Origin: Actinoplanes missouriensis 431
GTDB taxonomy: Bacteria; Actinomycetota; Actinomycetes; Mycobacteriales; Micromonosporaceae
DNA length: 64,000 nt
Assembly (NCBI RefSeq): GCF_000284295.1
Contig: NC_017093.1
Span: forward strand, 7,130,001-7,194,000
Direction of reading: 5' to 3'
Made by a program: the position numbers and the translations under genes. Of this stretch, positions 1 to 6,354 are shown piece by piece (within the stretch, counting starts at the first letter, position 1; each line of letters starts with the position of its first letter). The notes below the pieces were generated by a model. It was given only the letters and a program-made list of their open reading frames with translations. It did not search any database and was not told where the DNA came from.

Positions 1-1314
1 ATTGGTTCGAGGCGCTCGTTCGGGATCAACCCATGCCGGCGGTCGATACTCCGGATGGCCGTCCGGCCCCATCGTCACCTGCCAACCACTCTGGTTACCG
101 GCACCATCTCCCTCTACGTCTCCCTGTAGATCTCCCTGAGGATCGCCATGGAGATCGCCGTGGATGGTGTGATGGTGATGCGCGCAGAGCAGCGCCAGAT
201 TGTCCAGCGAGGTGGGGCCGCCCTCGAACCACGGAACCACGTGGTGGGCTTCGCACCAGCGGGCGGGACGATCGCAGCCGGGGAACGTGCAGCCACGGTC
301 GCGGGCAACCAGCGCGCGCCGCAACGGTCCGGTCACCAGGCGTCGGTTGCGACCCGCGTCGAGCACCTGACCTGCTCCGCCGAGAACCAGCGGCAGGACC
401 ATGGCGTCACACGCCAGCTTGCGCACCGTCGCCGGTGAGAGCGGCTCGCCGGTGTCGCAGTCCCCGCCGGCGAGCCGCTGCTTCAGCGCGTCGAATCCGA
501 CGGTCACGACCATCTGAGGACGGTCACCACCGTTGGCGGGGAGCTCACCGCCGGCGAGGACCAGCCGGCACACGTCGGTCAGGGCGTCGGCGCGGCGCTG
601 CCCGGGAGTCCGCGCCGTGCCGCCCTCCGCGAGCTCGGCAGCGGCTCCGGCCGGTCGGCAGAGCGGATCGATCGCAGCGGTGACGACGGCCGCGGCTTCG
701 GCATCGAGCATGCCGCGCACACGGACCCGGCCGTCACCGAGCGGGCTCAACGTGAGGAACCGCTGCTCGTACGCATCGCGCTCGGCCCTGCGCAGCGCGG
801 CTTCGTCGGCCGCGTCCACCACCTCGGGCGCCACATGCTCCAGAATGCGCCGACCCGCGTAGCCCAGCTGGACCGGCTCCAGGTCGGGCGCCCACTCGAT
901 CAGGGTCGCCGTAGCCTCTGCACGGGTCGGCGCGTCCAGACCCGTCGGCAGCGTCTTGAGCACCCGGGCGATGACATCAAGCTGATCAGTGTTCACCCGG
1001 CCACCGGTGAGAGCCTCATTCAGCGCCGGGTCGGCATCGAGCAGCCGCGCCTGCCGCAGCAGGCCGGCGGCTGCGCCGGCGCTGATCCGCAGACGGTTCC
1101 GCAGCCAGGCGGCCGGCGTGGGCGCCTGCTGGGTGGCGGGAATCCCCCGCCCCTCGATCTCACGAACCGCATGCGCCTTGGCTGCTCGCAGCATCTGCTC
1201 GGCACTGTGAACCGCATCCAGGAAGGCCAGGAGATCATCCTCTGACAGCGGCCACATCGGCGTGGCGCCACACTCCGCCGCCGCGGTGGTCAACTGAGCC
1301 ACGAACTCCTTCAT
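1..1314 (-). CDS. DUF222 / HNH endonuclease domain protein (3' end outside window)
   Basis: The reading frame is open from ATG at 1314 to the left edge (438 codons visible), so the C-terminus is missing. The N-terminal part is the alpha-helical DUF222 (13E12-repeat) region. Near residues 340-382 lies an HNH nuclease module with a Cys-x4-Cys pair, the motif CEAHH, an N in SLDNLALLC and a terminal HHHHTIH; these are the metal-binding and catalytic positions of the family. After the HNH the protein runs into a short acidic GD-rich tandem repeat. Such proteins are abundant in actinobacteria and have no settled role; DNA cleavage is inferred from the HNH motif. An SOS-box-like palindrome lies 12 bp upstream of the start, suggesting DNA-damage induction. 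Confidence 0.88.
   Translation of the reverse strand, partial: MKEFVAQLTTAAAECGATPMWPLSEDDLLAFLDAVHSAEQMLRAAKAHAVREIEGRGIPATQQAPTPAAWLRNRLRISAGAAAGLLRQARLLDADPALNEALTGGRVNTDQLDVIARVLKTLPTGLDAPTRAEATATLIEWAPDLEPVQLGYAGRRILEHVAPEVVDAADEAALRRAERDAYEQRFLTLSPLGDGRVRVRGMLDAEAAAVVTAAIDPLCRPAGAAAELAEGGTARTPGQRRADALTDVCRLVLAGGELPANGGDRPQMVVTVGFDALKQRLAGGDCDTGEPLSPATVRKLACDAMVLPLVLGGAGQVLDAGRNRRLVTGPLRRALVARDRGCTFPGCDRPARWCEAHHVVPWFEGGPTSLDNLALLCAHHHHTIHGDLHGDPQGDLQGDVEGDGAGNQSGWQVTMGPDGHPEYRPPAWVDPERAPRTN
103..165 (-). repeat. 12-bp in-frame tandem repeat after the HNH motif
   Basis: About five imperfect 12-bp units encode a run of Gly-Asp-x-x tetrapeptides directly after the HNH histidines of the DUF222 protein. 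The frame is preserved throughout. Confidence 0.75.
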
Positions 1315-1325
1315 GCCCACAATCT

Positions 1326-1341
1326 TCGAACACACGTACGA
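1326..1341 (-). promoter_or_regulatory. SOS box (LexA-type operator) of the DUF222/HNH gene
   Basis: The 16-mer TCGAACACACGTACGA matches the actinobacterial LexA consensus TCGAAC-N4-GTTCGA at all but one position (A for T in the right arm). It lies 12-27 bp upstream of the ATG of the HNH gene, where LexA would block transcription. DUF222-type genes of mycobacteria are known SOS targets. Confidence 0.75.
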
Positions 1342-1472
1342 CAATCCCGTACGCCCGAAGCCGCGTTAAGCCCTCTTCCACAGAACCTGAACCCTCGCCC
1401 AAATCACCCAAACCAAACGCCGTGCTGGCGCGGGGGTGTCCGAGGGGGTCAATCCGGTGGGATCACATCCCG

Positions 1473-1584
1473 CGAGATTGACCCGGCGAGATTGACCCGG
1501 CCAGATTGACCCGGCGATGTTGACCCGACCAGAGTGACCCGGCCAGAGTGACCCGGCCAGAGTGACCCGGCGAGATTGATCCGC
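1473..1584. repeat. 14-bp tandem array, eight units
   Basis: Eight consecutive 14-bp units of the form cgagattgacccgg, with a few substitutions, fill the 292-bp gap between the HNH gene and the methyltransferase. The period is not a multiple of three and no gene crosses it. The array begins about 20 bp beyond the methyltransferase stop codon. I see nothing else in the gap except the SOS box. Confidence 0.95.
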
Positions 1585-1606
1585 CGAGAGCAACTTCGGC
1601 GAGGGC

Positions 1607-2587
1607 TCAGGAACAGCGGGTAGCGAGCGCCAGGAACCGATCCGGCACGTCCTCATAGCTCTGCAACGCCCACCCTGACCCGTCCAGCAGCGGACCGAGC
1701 CGCTCACTGCTCATCGGCTCGCCCGGGCGCAGCGTCCGCCCGTGCCGGGCCGCCAGTTGCGCGCGGCCAGTCGGGTGGAAGATCGCCAGCGTGCCACCGG
1801 GCCGAGTGACCCGGGCGAGTTCGGCGAGGCCCGCCGCCGGGTCCGGAAGATGGTGGACCAGACCGGCAGCGAAGAGCACGTCGGCCGCCGCGTCAGCGAC
1901 GGGGAGACGGCGAGCATCGCCCAGTAGCAGGGTGGCGCACTCGTCGCGCCCGGCTTTGCGGGCGGCGTCCAGCATGTCGGGAGTGAAGTCGAGACCGACC
2001 ACACGCCCGGTCGGGCCGGCGGCTGCAGCGAGCGCCGGCAACGCGCGGCCGGTGCCGCAGCCGATGTCGAGAACGACATGACCGGGCTGAACTCCGGCCA
2101 GCCGGACGGCTTCCGCATACCGCGGCATGTCATCGCCGAACTTGCTGTCCCAATCGGCGGCCTTCGCGGCGAAGAAGGCGCGGCCCTCGGAGAGGTACCA
2201 CCGGTCGGGCTCAGCGAGGTCCGGATCGATCTGCCGGATGACCGGCCACTCCGGGTCGCGGTTGTCGATCACGACTTGGGCGCGCCGCTCACCGTCGCCC
2301 TCGGCGAACCGGTGGCGGGGCCCGCCCCGGAGGAAGACGAGGACACGGTCGGTCGCCGGTTCCAGCACGTTGAGCGCCGAGTCCGAAGCTCCCCCGCCGG
2401 GACCGGTCAGGCCCAGCACGGCGTCGATGCTCCAGGCGCGCGATGCGGACGGGAACGCCGCGGCAAGACGGGAGGCGAACACGGCCGCCGCGCCGGGATC
2501 ACCCCCGTCGACGATCACGGTGAGCGGGGCGCGCGGTGCCAGCACCTCGGCGAGCAGGGCGGTAACTTCAGCGATGCGGTCTGGCAC
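1607..2587 (-). CDS. SAM-dependent methyltransferase with degenerate P-loop N-terminal domain
   Basis: The C-terminal half (residues about 160-326) is a class I SAM methyltransferase: motif I is VVLDIGCGTGRA at 171-182, an acidic motif II follows in VVGLDFTPDML, and LARVTRPGGTLAIF is the typical motif IV/V region. The N-terminal 130 residues resemble a uridine-kinase-like P-loop domain (LTVIVDGGDPGAAA at 22-35), but the Walker A lysine is absent and GDPGAAA stands where G-x-G-K-S/T is expected, so nucleotide phosphorylation is unlikely. Substrate unknown. The start is GTG at 2587, with a -10-like CATGCT exactly 6 nt upstream, so translation is probably leaderless. The kinase-like domain could be a relic or a binding module. 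Confidence 0.85.
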   Translation of the reverse strand: MPDRIAEVTALLAEVLAPRAPLTVIVDGGDPGAAAVFASRLAAAFPSASRAWSIDAVLGLTGPGGGASDSALNVLEPATDRVLVFLRGGPRHRFAEGDGERRAQVVIDNRDPEWPVIRQIDPDLAEPDRWYLSEGRAFFAAKAADWDSKFGDDMPRYAEAVRLAGVQPGHVVLDIGCGTGRALPALAAAAGPTGRVVGLDFTPDMLDAARKAGRDECATLLLGDARRLPVADAAADVLFAAGLVHHLPDPAAGLAELARVTRPGGTLAIFHPTGRAQLAARHGRTLRPGEPMSSERLGPLLDGSGWALQSYEDVPDRFLALATRCS

Positions 2588-2593
2588 GCCCCC

Positions 2594-2599
2594 AGCATG
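2594..2599 (-). promoter_or_regulatory. -10 hexamer of a leaderless methyltransferase gene
   Basis: CATGCT ends 6 nt before the GTG start at 2587; no Shine-Dalgarno sequence is present. The spacing places the transcript start on the start codon. Confidence 0.45.
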
Positions 2600-2739
2600 C
2601 GGGGTACGAGTGACGTGCGCAACGCCCTAACGGGGAGCGCTTTATGCCGTTTCGTCACCCGCACGGGATGCCGCCCACAGAGCGACAGCCTTGAGCGGCC
2701 GCCCAGCAAAGAGTCAGCCGGCAAGAGAATCAGCCCGCT

Positions 2740-2817
2740 AGAAGATTCAGCCTCACAGCAGGATCAGCCCCCCAGCAGGATCGCCCCACAGCAGGATCGC
2801 CCACAGAAGATTCAGCC
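2740..2817. repeat. 15-16-bp tandem array upstream of the ModA-like gene
   Basis: Five imperfect units of the type cagcaggatcgccc / cagaagattcagcc occupy the 290-bp gap between the divergent methyltransferase and ModA-like genes. No other feature is evident there apart from the promoter and ribosome binding site. Confidence 0.85.
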
Positions 2818-2877
2818 ACGAGTGGCACCGAAAGCAGCACCCGACCGTCAGACCCCCTGCAGACAGGAGGCGCCAGG

Positions 2878-3432
2878 GTGAAATCGACCAGACTGCTCCC
2901 TTTCCTAGCCACTTTCGTCCTATCCACTTTCGTCCTATCCACTTTTGTCCTAGCTACTCTCGTCCTCGGCGGCTGCGCAACAGCACCAACTGGAGACGGA
3001 CCAAACAGCCGCAACGCTGACGAAAGCACCAGCACTACGAGCAGCAACCCCGCAACCAGCCTCGCTCCCGAGGCACTCGGCCAGATCAGAGTGCTCGCCT
3101 CCACCTCCCTGACTGAAGCGTTCGACACGATCCGTGAGGATTTTCAGGCCCGGAATCCGCAGGTAGAGGTGCTCATGACGTACGCCGGAAGTGGAAGCCT
3201 GACCCGGCAGGCAGCCGGCGGCGAGCCGGGGGACGTGCTCGTCACGGATGATGCTCGGACCCTGAGCGACGTGGCCGTTCATGGCAAGCCGGAGACGTTC
3301 GCCGGCGGCCGCCTGAGCGTCGCCGTGCTGGAGAAGTCCGCGGATCCGACGAACGCGGCGCTCTTCGTCGACTACTTACATGAGGGAGCGGCCCAGCGGA
3401 TCCTCACGGACACCGGAGTGCTCAGGCCCTGA
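2878..3432 (+). CDS. ModA-like molybdate-binding lipoprotein with large internal deletion
   Basis: The start is GTG, with AGGAGG 7 nt upstream. Residues 1-32 are a lipoprotein signal peptide ending in LGGC (lipidated Cys33). The mature part starts like a ModA periplasmic molybdate-binding protein: IRVLASTSLTEAFD, a YAGSGSLTRQ ligand loop, and a GDVLVTDDARTL segment. After FAGGRL the sequence jumps directly to SVAVLEKSADPTNAALFVDYL and the terminal ILTDTGVLRP, which in ModA come some 80-90 residues later. The protein is thus 184 aa instead of about 250, lacking most of the second lobe. No modB or modC is adjacent. It is probably non-functional for molybdate uptake or a reduced derivative; ligand is unproven. 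Confidence 0.75.
   Translation: MKSTRLLPFLATFVLSTFVLSTFVLATLVLGGCATAPTGDGPNSRNADESTSTTSSNPATSLAPEALGQIRVLASTSLTEAFDTIREDFQARNPQVEVLMTYAGSGSLTRQAAGGEPGDVLVTDDARTLSDVAVHGKPETFAGGRLSVAVLEKSADPTNAALFVDYLHEGAAQRILTDTGVLRP
2910..2969 (+). repeat. 15-bp repeat building a signal-peptide hydrophobic core
   Basis: Four 15-bp units (cactttcgtcctatc and variants) encode TFVLS repeated four times. They form nearly the whole hydrophobic stretch of the ModA-like signal peptide. Confidence 0.95.
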
Positions 3433-3444
3433 TCATGAAATCGG

Positions 3445-4236
3445 CTACTTCTGATCATGCCGATCGGACCACGACCGGCCGGTCGCCAGGTTCACCGCCC
3501 CGCCGTCGAGCACGGCCCGATGCACCGCCCGGGCCATCGGCGCACCCCACAGCGACCGCGGACCGCCGTAAGCCGCAACCGGCCCGTCCAGCGGGCACAG
3601 CACGACGACCGCATCGGTGGCCGTCCCGGTCGCTGCAAGACCCAGCTCGGCGATCGCCTGCGCTTTCGCCTCCGTAGCGGTGGCCACCGCATTGATCAGC
3701 GCGCCGTCCGCGAGCCGCTGCGGCACCCAAACCACGATGTTGACGGTTCCCGGAGCAGGGTGGGTCCCCGGAGCAGGGTGGGTCCCCGGACCCGGAGCAG
3801 GGTGCTCGAACCCCTCGGCGGACGGATCAGCGGCCGCGATCGGAGCGCCCAGCCCCACCGTTGCCCAGACCTGAACCCCACCGTCCCCTCTAAGAACACC
3901 GTCCTCTCTAAGAACGCCGTCCCGTCCAAGAACGCCGTCCCGCCGAAGGACACCGGCACGGGCGGACACGACATCCGCGACGTCCACCCCGGTCATCAGC
4001 CCGATCCCGGGCCCGTCCAGACCGGCCTCGACGGCGATCTCACGAAGGTGCGCGTCCGGATCCGGCCGGGAGTACGACATCGGCACGCTCGCGTTGACCA
4101 GCCACTCCCGCGGCCCCACCCCGCCGCCGTGAACAGCAGTCGACACCGCGAGCAGCGGCTCCGGAAATCGCCACACCAGCAGCGGCACATCCCGCCCGTC
4201 CTCCCGGCGAAGGGAGAGGGACGGCTCCGGCAACAT
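3445..4236 (-). CDS. cbiZ: Adenosylcobinamide amidohydrolase (CbiZ family)
   Basis: The protein resembles CbiZ, which hydrolyses the amide bond of adenosylcobinamide or pseudo-B12 to adenosylcobyric acid for corrinoid salvage. Family-like stretches are ALLAVSTAVHGGG with a following VNASVP (residues about 27-55), the GIGLMTGVDVADV segment, WATVGLGAP, and the C-terminal AYGGPRSLWGAPMARAVHRAV. Two in-frame 18-bp repeat arrays interrupt it. I chose ATG at 4236 (263 aa); an in-frame TTG at 4248 is possible and neither has a strong ribosome binding site. The stop lies 12 bp from the convergent ModA-like gene. Other cobalamin genes are 30 kb away in this window, so salvage and de novo functions are not clustered. 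Confidence 0.78.
   Translation of the reverse strand: MLPEPSLSLRREDGRDVPLLVWRFPEPLLAVSTAVHGGGVGPREWLVNASVPMSYSRPDPDAHLREIAVEAGLDGPGIGLMTGVDVADVVSARAGVLRRDGVLGRDGVLREDGVLRGDGGVQVWATVGLGAPIAAADPSAEGFEHPAPGPGTHPAPGTHPAPGTVNIVVWVPQRLADGALINAVATATEAKAQAIAELGLAATGTATDAVVVLCPLDGPVAAYGGPRSLWGAPMARAVHRAVLDGGAVNLATGRSWSDRHDQK
3749..3804 (-). repeat. 18-bp in-frame array in cbiZ (Pro/Gly/Thr-rich)
   Basis: Three units of about cccggagcagggtgggtc encode a repeated PAPGTH hexapeptide in a loop of CbiZ. Confidence 0.9.
3886..3957 (-). repeat. 18-bp in-frame array in cbiZ (GVLxxD)
   Basis: Four 18-bp units encode repeats of the hexapeptide GVLxxD just before the VQVWATVGLG segment of CbiZ. Confidence 0.92.
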
Positions 4237-4260
4237 GATCGAACTCAACTACTCAGCGCC

Positions 4261-4314
4261 CCAGCCCTCAATTACGCCCCAGCCCTCATTCACGCCCCAG
4301 CCCTCAACTACTCA
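4261..4314. repeat. 18-bp array between cbiZ and the GNAT gene
   Basis: Three units of ccagccctcaattacgcc type. The last unit runs through the stop codon (4308-4310) of the GNAT gene. Confidence 0.9.
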
Positions 4315-4853
4315 GCAACCCAATCACCAGCAAGGATGGCCCAGATCTCGGTGTCCCGGCGGGTGCCTTTCCATGGGTACGCGGAACGCAGCGTCCCCTC
4401 AAGTTCCATCCCGAGCCGCCGCGCGACATTGGAACTGGCCCCGTTCCGCGGATCGCAGTGCCACTCCACCCGCTGCATCCCCCGCGTCCGGAACGCCCAG
4501 TCGATCAGCACCCGGACCGCCTTGGTGACCAGCCCGTGACCGGTGCCGGCCGGCTCCAGCCAGCAGCCGATCTCACAGTTCCCGGACACCGCGTCGAAGG
4601 CCACGAACATGGTGCCCCCGACCAGTGTCCCCTGATGCCAGATCCCGAAGAGACGCCCGGTGTCGGCGGCCTGCTTGTCGGCATAGCGCTGCAGCGTCGC
4701 GGTCGCGGTCGCCAGATCGGTGCTGATGCTGGCCCACGGGATCCACGGGTCCACGAGGTCCCGGGCCCGGTCCATGTGCGCGAGGAACTCTTCGGCCTGC
4801 CAGGGTTCGAGCGGCCGCAGCTGAGCACCGTCGCCGAGATCAATAGAGAACAC
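4308..4853 (-). CDS. GNAT acetyltransferase, RimJ/RimL-like
   Basis: This 181-aa protein has the RimL/RimJ type of GNAT fold: an N-terminal LRPLEPWQAEEFLAHMDRAR segment, the GTLVGGTMF strand, EIGCWLEPAGTGHGLVTKAV as the acetyl-CoA pyrophosphate-binding region (motif A), and NVARRLGMELEGTLR, which is the hallmark of ribosomal-protein N-acetyltransferase relatives. It probably transfers acetyl from acetyl-CoA to an N-terminal amine or a small amine; the true substrate cannot be told. Start is GTG at 4853, with TAGTCT 6 nt upstream, so the mRNA is likely leaderless. It is divergent from the Acg-like gene. Confidence 0.85.
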   Translation of the reverse strand: MFSIDLGDGAQLRPLEPWQAEEFLAHMDRARDLVDPWIPWASISTDLATATATLQRYADKQAADTGRLFGIWHQGTLVGGTMFVAFDAVSGNCEIGCWLEPAGTGHGLVTKAVRVLIDWAFRTRGMQRVEWHCDPRNGASSNVARRLGMELEGTLRSAYPWKGTRRDTEIWAILAGDWVAE

Positions 4854-4859
4854 CCGGGC

Positions 4860-4865
4860 AGACTA
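4860..4865 (-). promoter_or_regulatory. -10 hexamer of leaderless GNAT gene
   Basis: TAGTCT ends 6 nt before GTG 4853; no ribosome binding site is seen. Confidence 0.5.
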
Positions 4866-4991
4866 AAGAACAGGGCACCGGCACCCGAGCACCGGCACCC
4901 CGAGCACCGGGACCCCCGAGCACTGGTAACCGAGTGCAACCCGGGTCGCGGGTAGGGTCGCAAGGCCGTACTAGGAGGCCATGGTTCCGGG

Positions 4992-4997
4992 AATACT
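4992..4997 (+). promoter_or_regulatory. -10 hexamer of leaderless Acg-like gene
   Basis: AATACT ends 6 nt before ATG 5004. Confidence 0.45.
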
Positions 4998-5003
4998 GGG
5001 GTC

Positions 5004-6098
5004 ATGAGCAACGCGGAAGAGGTCAAGAAAGCTCTGGTGCAGGCTGCTGACGCCGCCCGGTTCGCTCCCTCGATCCACAACACGCAGCCGTGGCGCTGGG
5101 TGGTGCGTGACGGCCGGCTGGAGCTGTTCGGTGTCGCCGAGCGGCAGCTCACCGAGCAGGACCCGGAGGGCAGGATGCTGCTGCTCAGCTGCGGCACGGC
5201 CCTGCACCACGCCCAGGTCGCGCTCGACGCCGAGGGCTGGCGTTACGAGGTGACCCGCCCGGAAAGCCCGGCAGACCAGGCAAGCCCCGCAGACCAGGCA
5301 AGCCCGGCAGACCACGCAAGCCCGGCAGACCACGCAAGCCCGGCAGACCAGGCAAGCCCGGCAGAACAGGAAAGCCCGGGACGCCGGGTGGACGAACCCC
5401 TCGCGGTGATCCAGCCGACCGATCGGGAGGCGATCCGCCCCGAGGCCACCCGGCACTTCCAGATGTTGCAGGTCCGGCGCACCGACCGCCGCACGGTCAC
5501 CGACGACGCGATCCCGGAGAGCACGCTGTCCTTCCTCGTGAAGGCAGCCGAGGAGGCCGGCGCCCGCCTGCACGTCCTCGACCGGGACCAGGTTCTCGAA
5601 CTCGCGGTGGCAGTGGAGCACGCGCAGAAGGCTCAGGACACCGACGAACGGCTGCGCGCCGAGATGGCGACCTGGGTCGGCGGCGAGCGCTCGGACGACA
5701 CCGGCATCCCGGCTTCCGCACTTCCCGAGGAGTTGCCTCTGACCACCGTCGCCGAGCGCGACTTCCAGGCCCCTGGGACGCTTCCGGCCGGCGAGGGGCA
5801 CGACCGCGGAGCAACATACGCGGTTCTTTACGGTACGGGTGACGACGGCGTCGACTGGCTACGCGGCGGCGAGGCGCTGAGCCGGTTGTGGCTGACCGCC
5901 GCCGAGCAGGCGGTGAGCCTCCTGCCGCTCAGCGGTCCCGTGGAGATCCCGTCCACCCGGTTCGCCCTGCGGCGGATGCTCGGTGACGTGGGTTACCCGT
6001 TCCTCGCGCTCCGGCTCGGCAGCCTTGACCCGGCGCACTCGGCGCCGCCCCGCACGCCCCGCCTGCCCGCCGGCCAGGTGATCGAGATCGTCGACTGA
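5004..6098 (+). CDS. Acg-family FMN-binding nitroreductase-like protein
   Basis: The N-terminus APSIHNTQPWRW (residues 21-32) is the FMN-binding signature of nitroreductases of the Acg (Rv2032/Rv3131) family. A second half-fold follows with VRRTDRRTVTDDAIP and ends in LAGQV-type residues; LPLSGPVEIPSTRFALRRML and GYPFLALRLG complete the family pattern. At 364 aa it is a little longer than relatives because a 36-residue 18-bp repeat array (about residues 87-123) separates the first segment from the rest. Mycobacterial relatives belong to the hypoxia/dormancy regulon; whether that holds here is unknown. No flavin redox partner gene adjoins it. Confidence 0.85.
   Translation: MSNAEEVKKALVQAADAARFAPSIHNTQPWRWVVRDGRLELFGVAERQLTEQDPEGRMLLLSCGTALHHAQVALDAEGWRYEVTRPESPADQASPADQASPADHASPADHASPADQASPAEQESPGRRVDEPLAVIQPTDREAIRPEATRHFQMLQVRRTDRRTVTDDAIPESTLSFLVKAAEEAGARLHVLDRDQVLELAVAVEHAQKAQDTDERLRAEMATWVGGERSDDTGIPASALPEELPLTTVAERDFQAPGTLPAGEGHDRGATYAVLYGTGDDGVDWLRGGEALSRLWLTAAEQAVSLLPLSGPVEIPSTRFALRRMLGDVGYPFLALRLGSLDPAHSAPPRTPRLPAGQVIEIVD
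5264..5371 (+). repeat. 18-bp in-frame array in the Acg-like gene
   Basis: Six units of aagcccggcagaccaggc encode SPADQA/SPADHA hexapeptides, inserted between conserved segments of the nitroreductase fold. Confidence 0.97.
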
Positions 6099-6136
6099 CG
6101 ATCGTCGGCTGATGATCGTCGGCTGATGATCGTCGG
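6095..6136. repeat. 14-bp array at the Acg-like stop codon
   Basis: Three 14-bp units of gctgatgatcgtcg; the first contains the stop codon (6096-6098) of the Acg-like gene. Confidence 0.9.
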
Positions 6137-6262
6137 CTGAGCGTCCAGCCGGAGAGCCCGGACAGTCACCGCCTCGTACGCAAAGGGCGAACCGGCCGGC
6201 CACGGGGCGTCGTGGCCGGCCGGTCCAGGGTGGAGAAAGGCTGAAGAGCCCACGGAAGAAAC

Positions 6263-6354
6263 GTCAGTGCGGATGTCATGTCAGTGCGGATGTCATGTCA
6301 GTGCGGACGTCATGTCAGTGCGGACGTCATGTCAGTGCGGATGTCAGTGCGGAT
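6263..6354. repeat. 17-bp array at the end of the sulfatase-like gene
   Basis: Five full units of gtcagtgcggatgtcat and a partial one. The array starts inside the last codons of the sulfatase-like gene (stop at 6344-6346) and extends into the gap. The rest of the 6099-6343 gap shows only the 14-bp array above and nothing else I can name. Confidence 0.96.
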
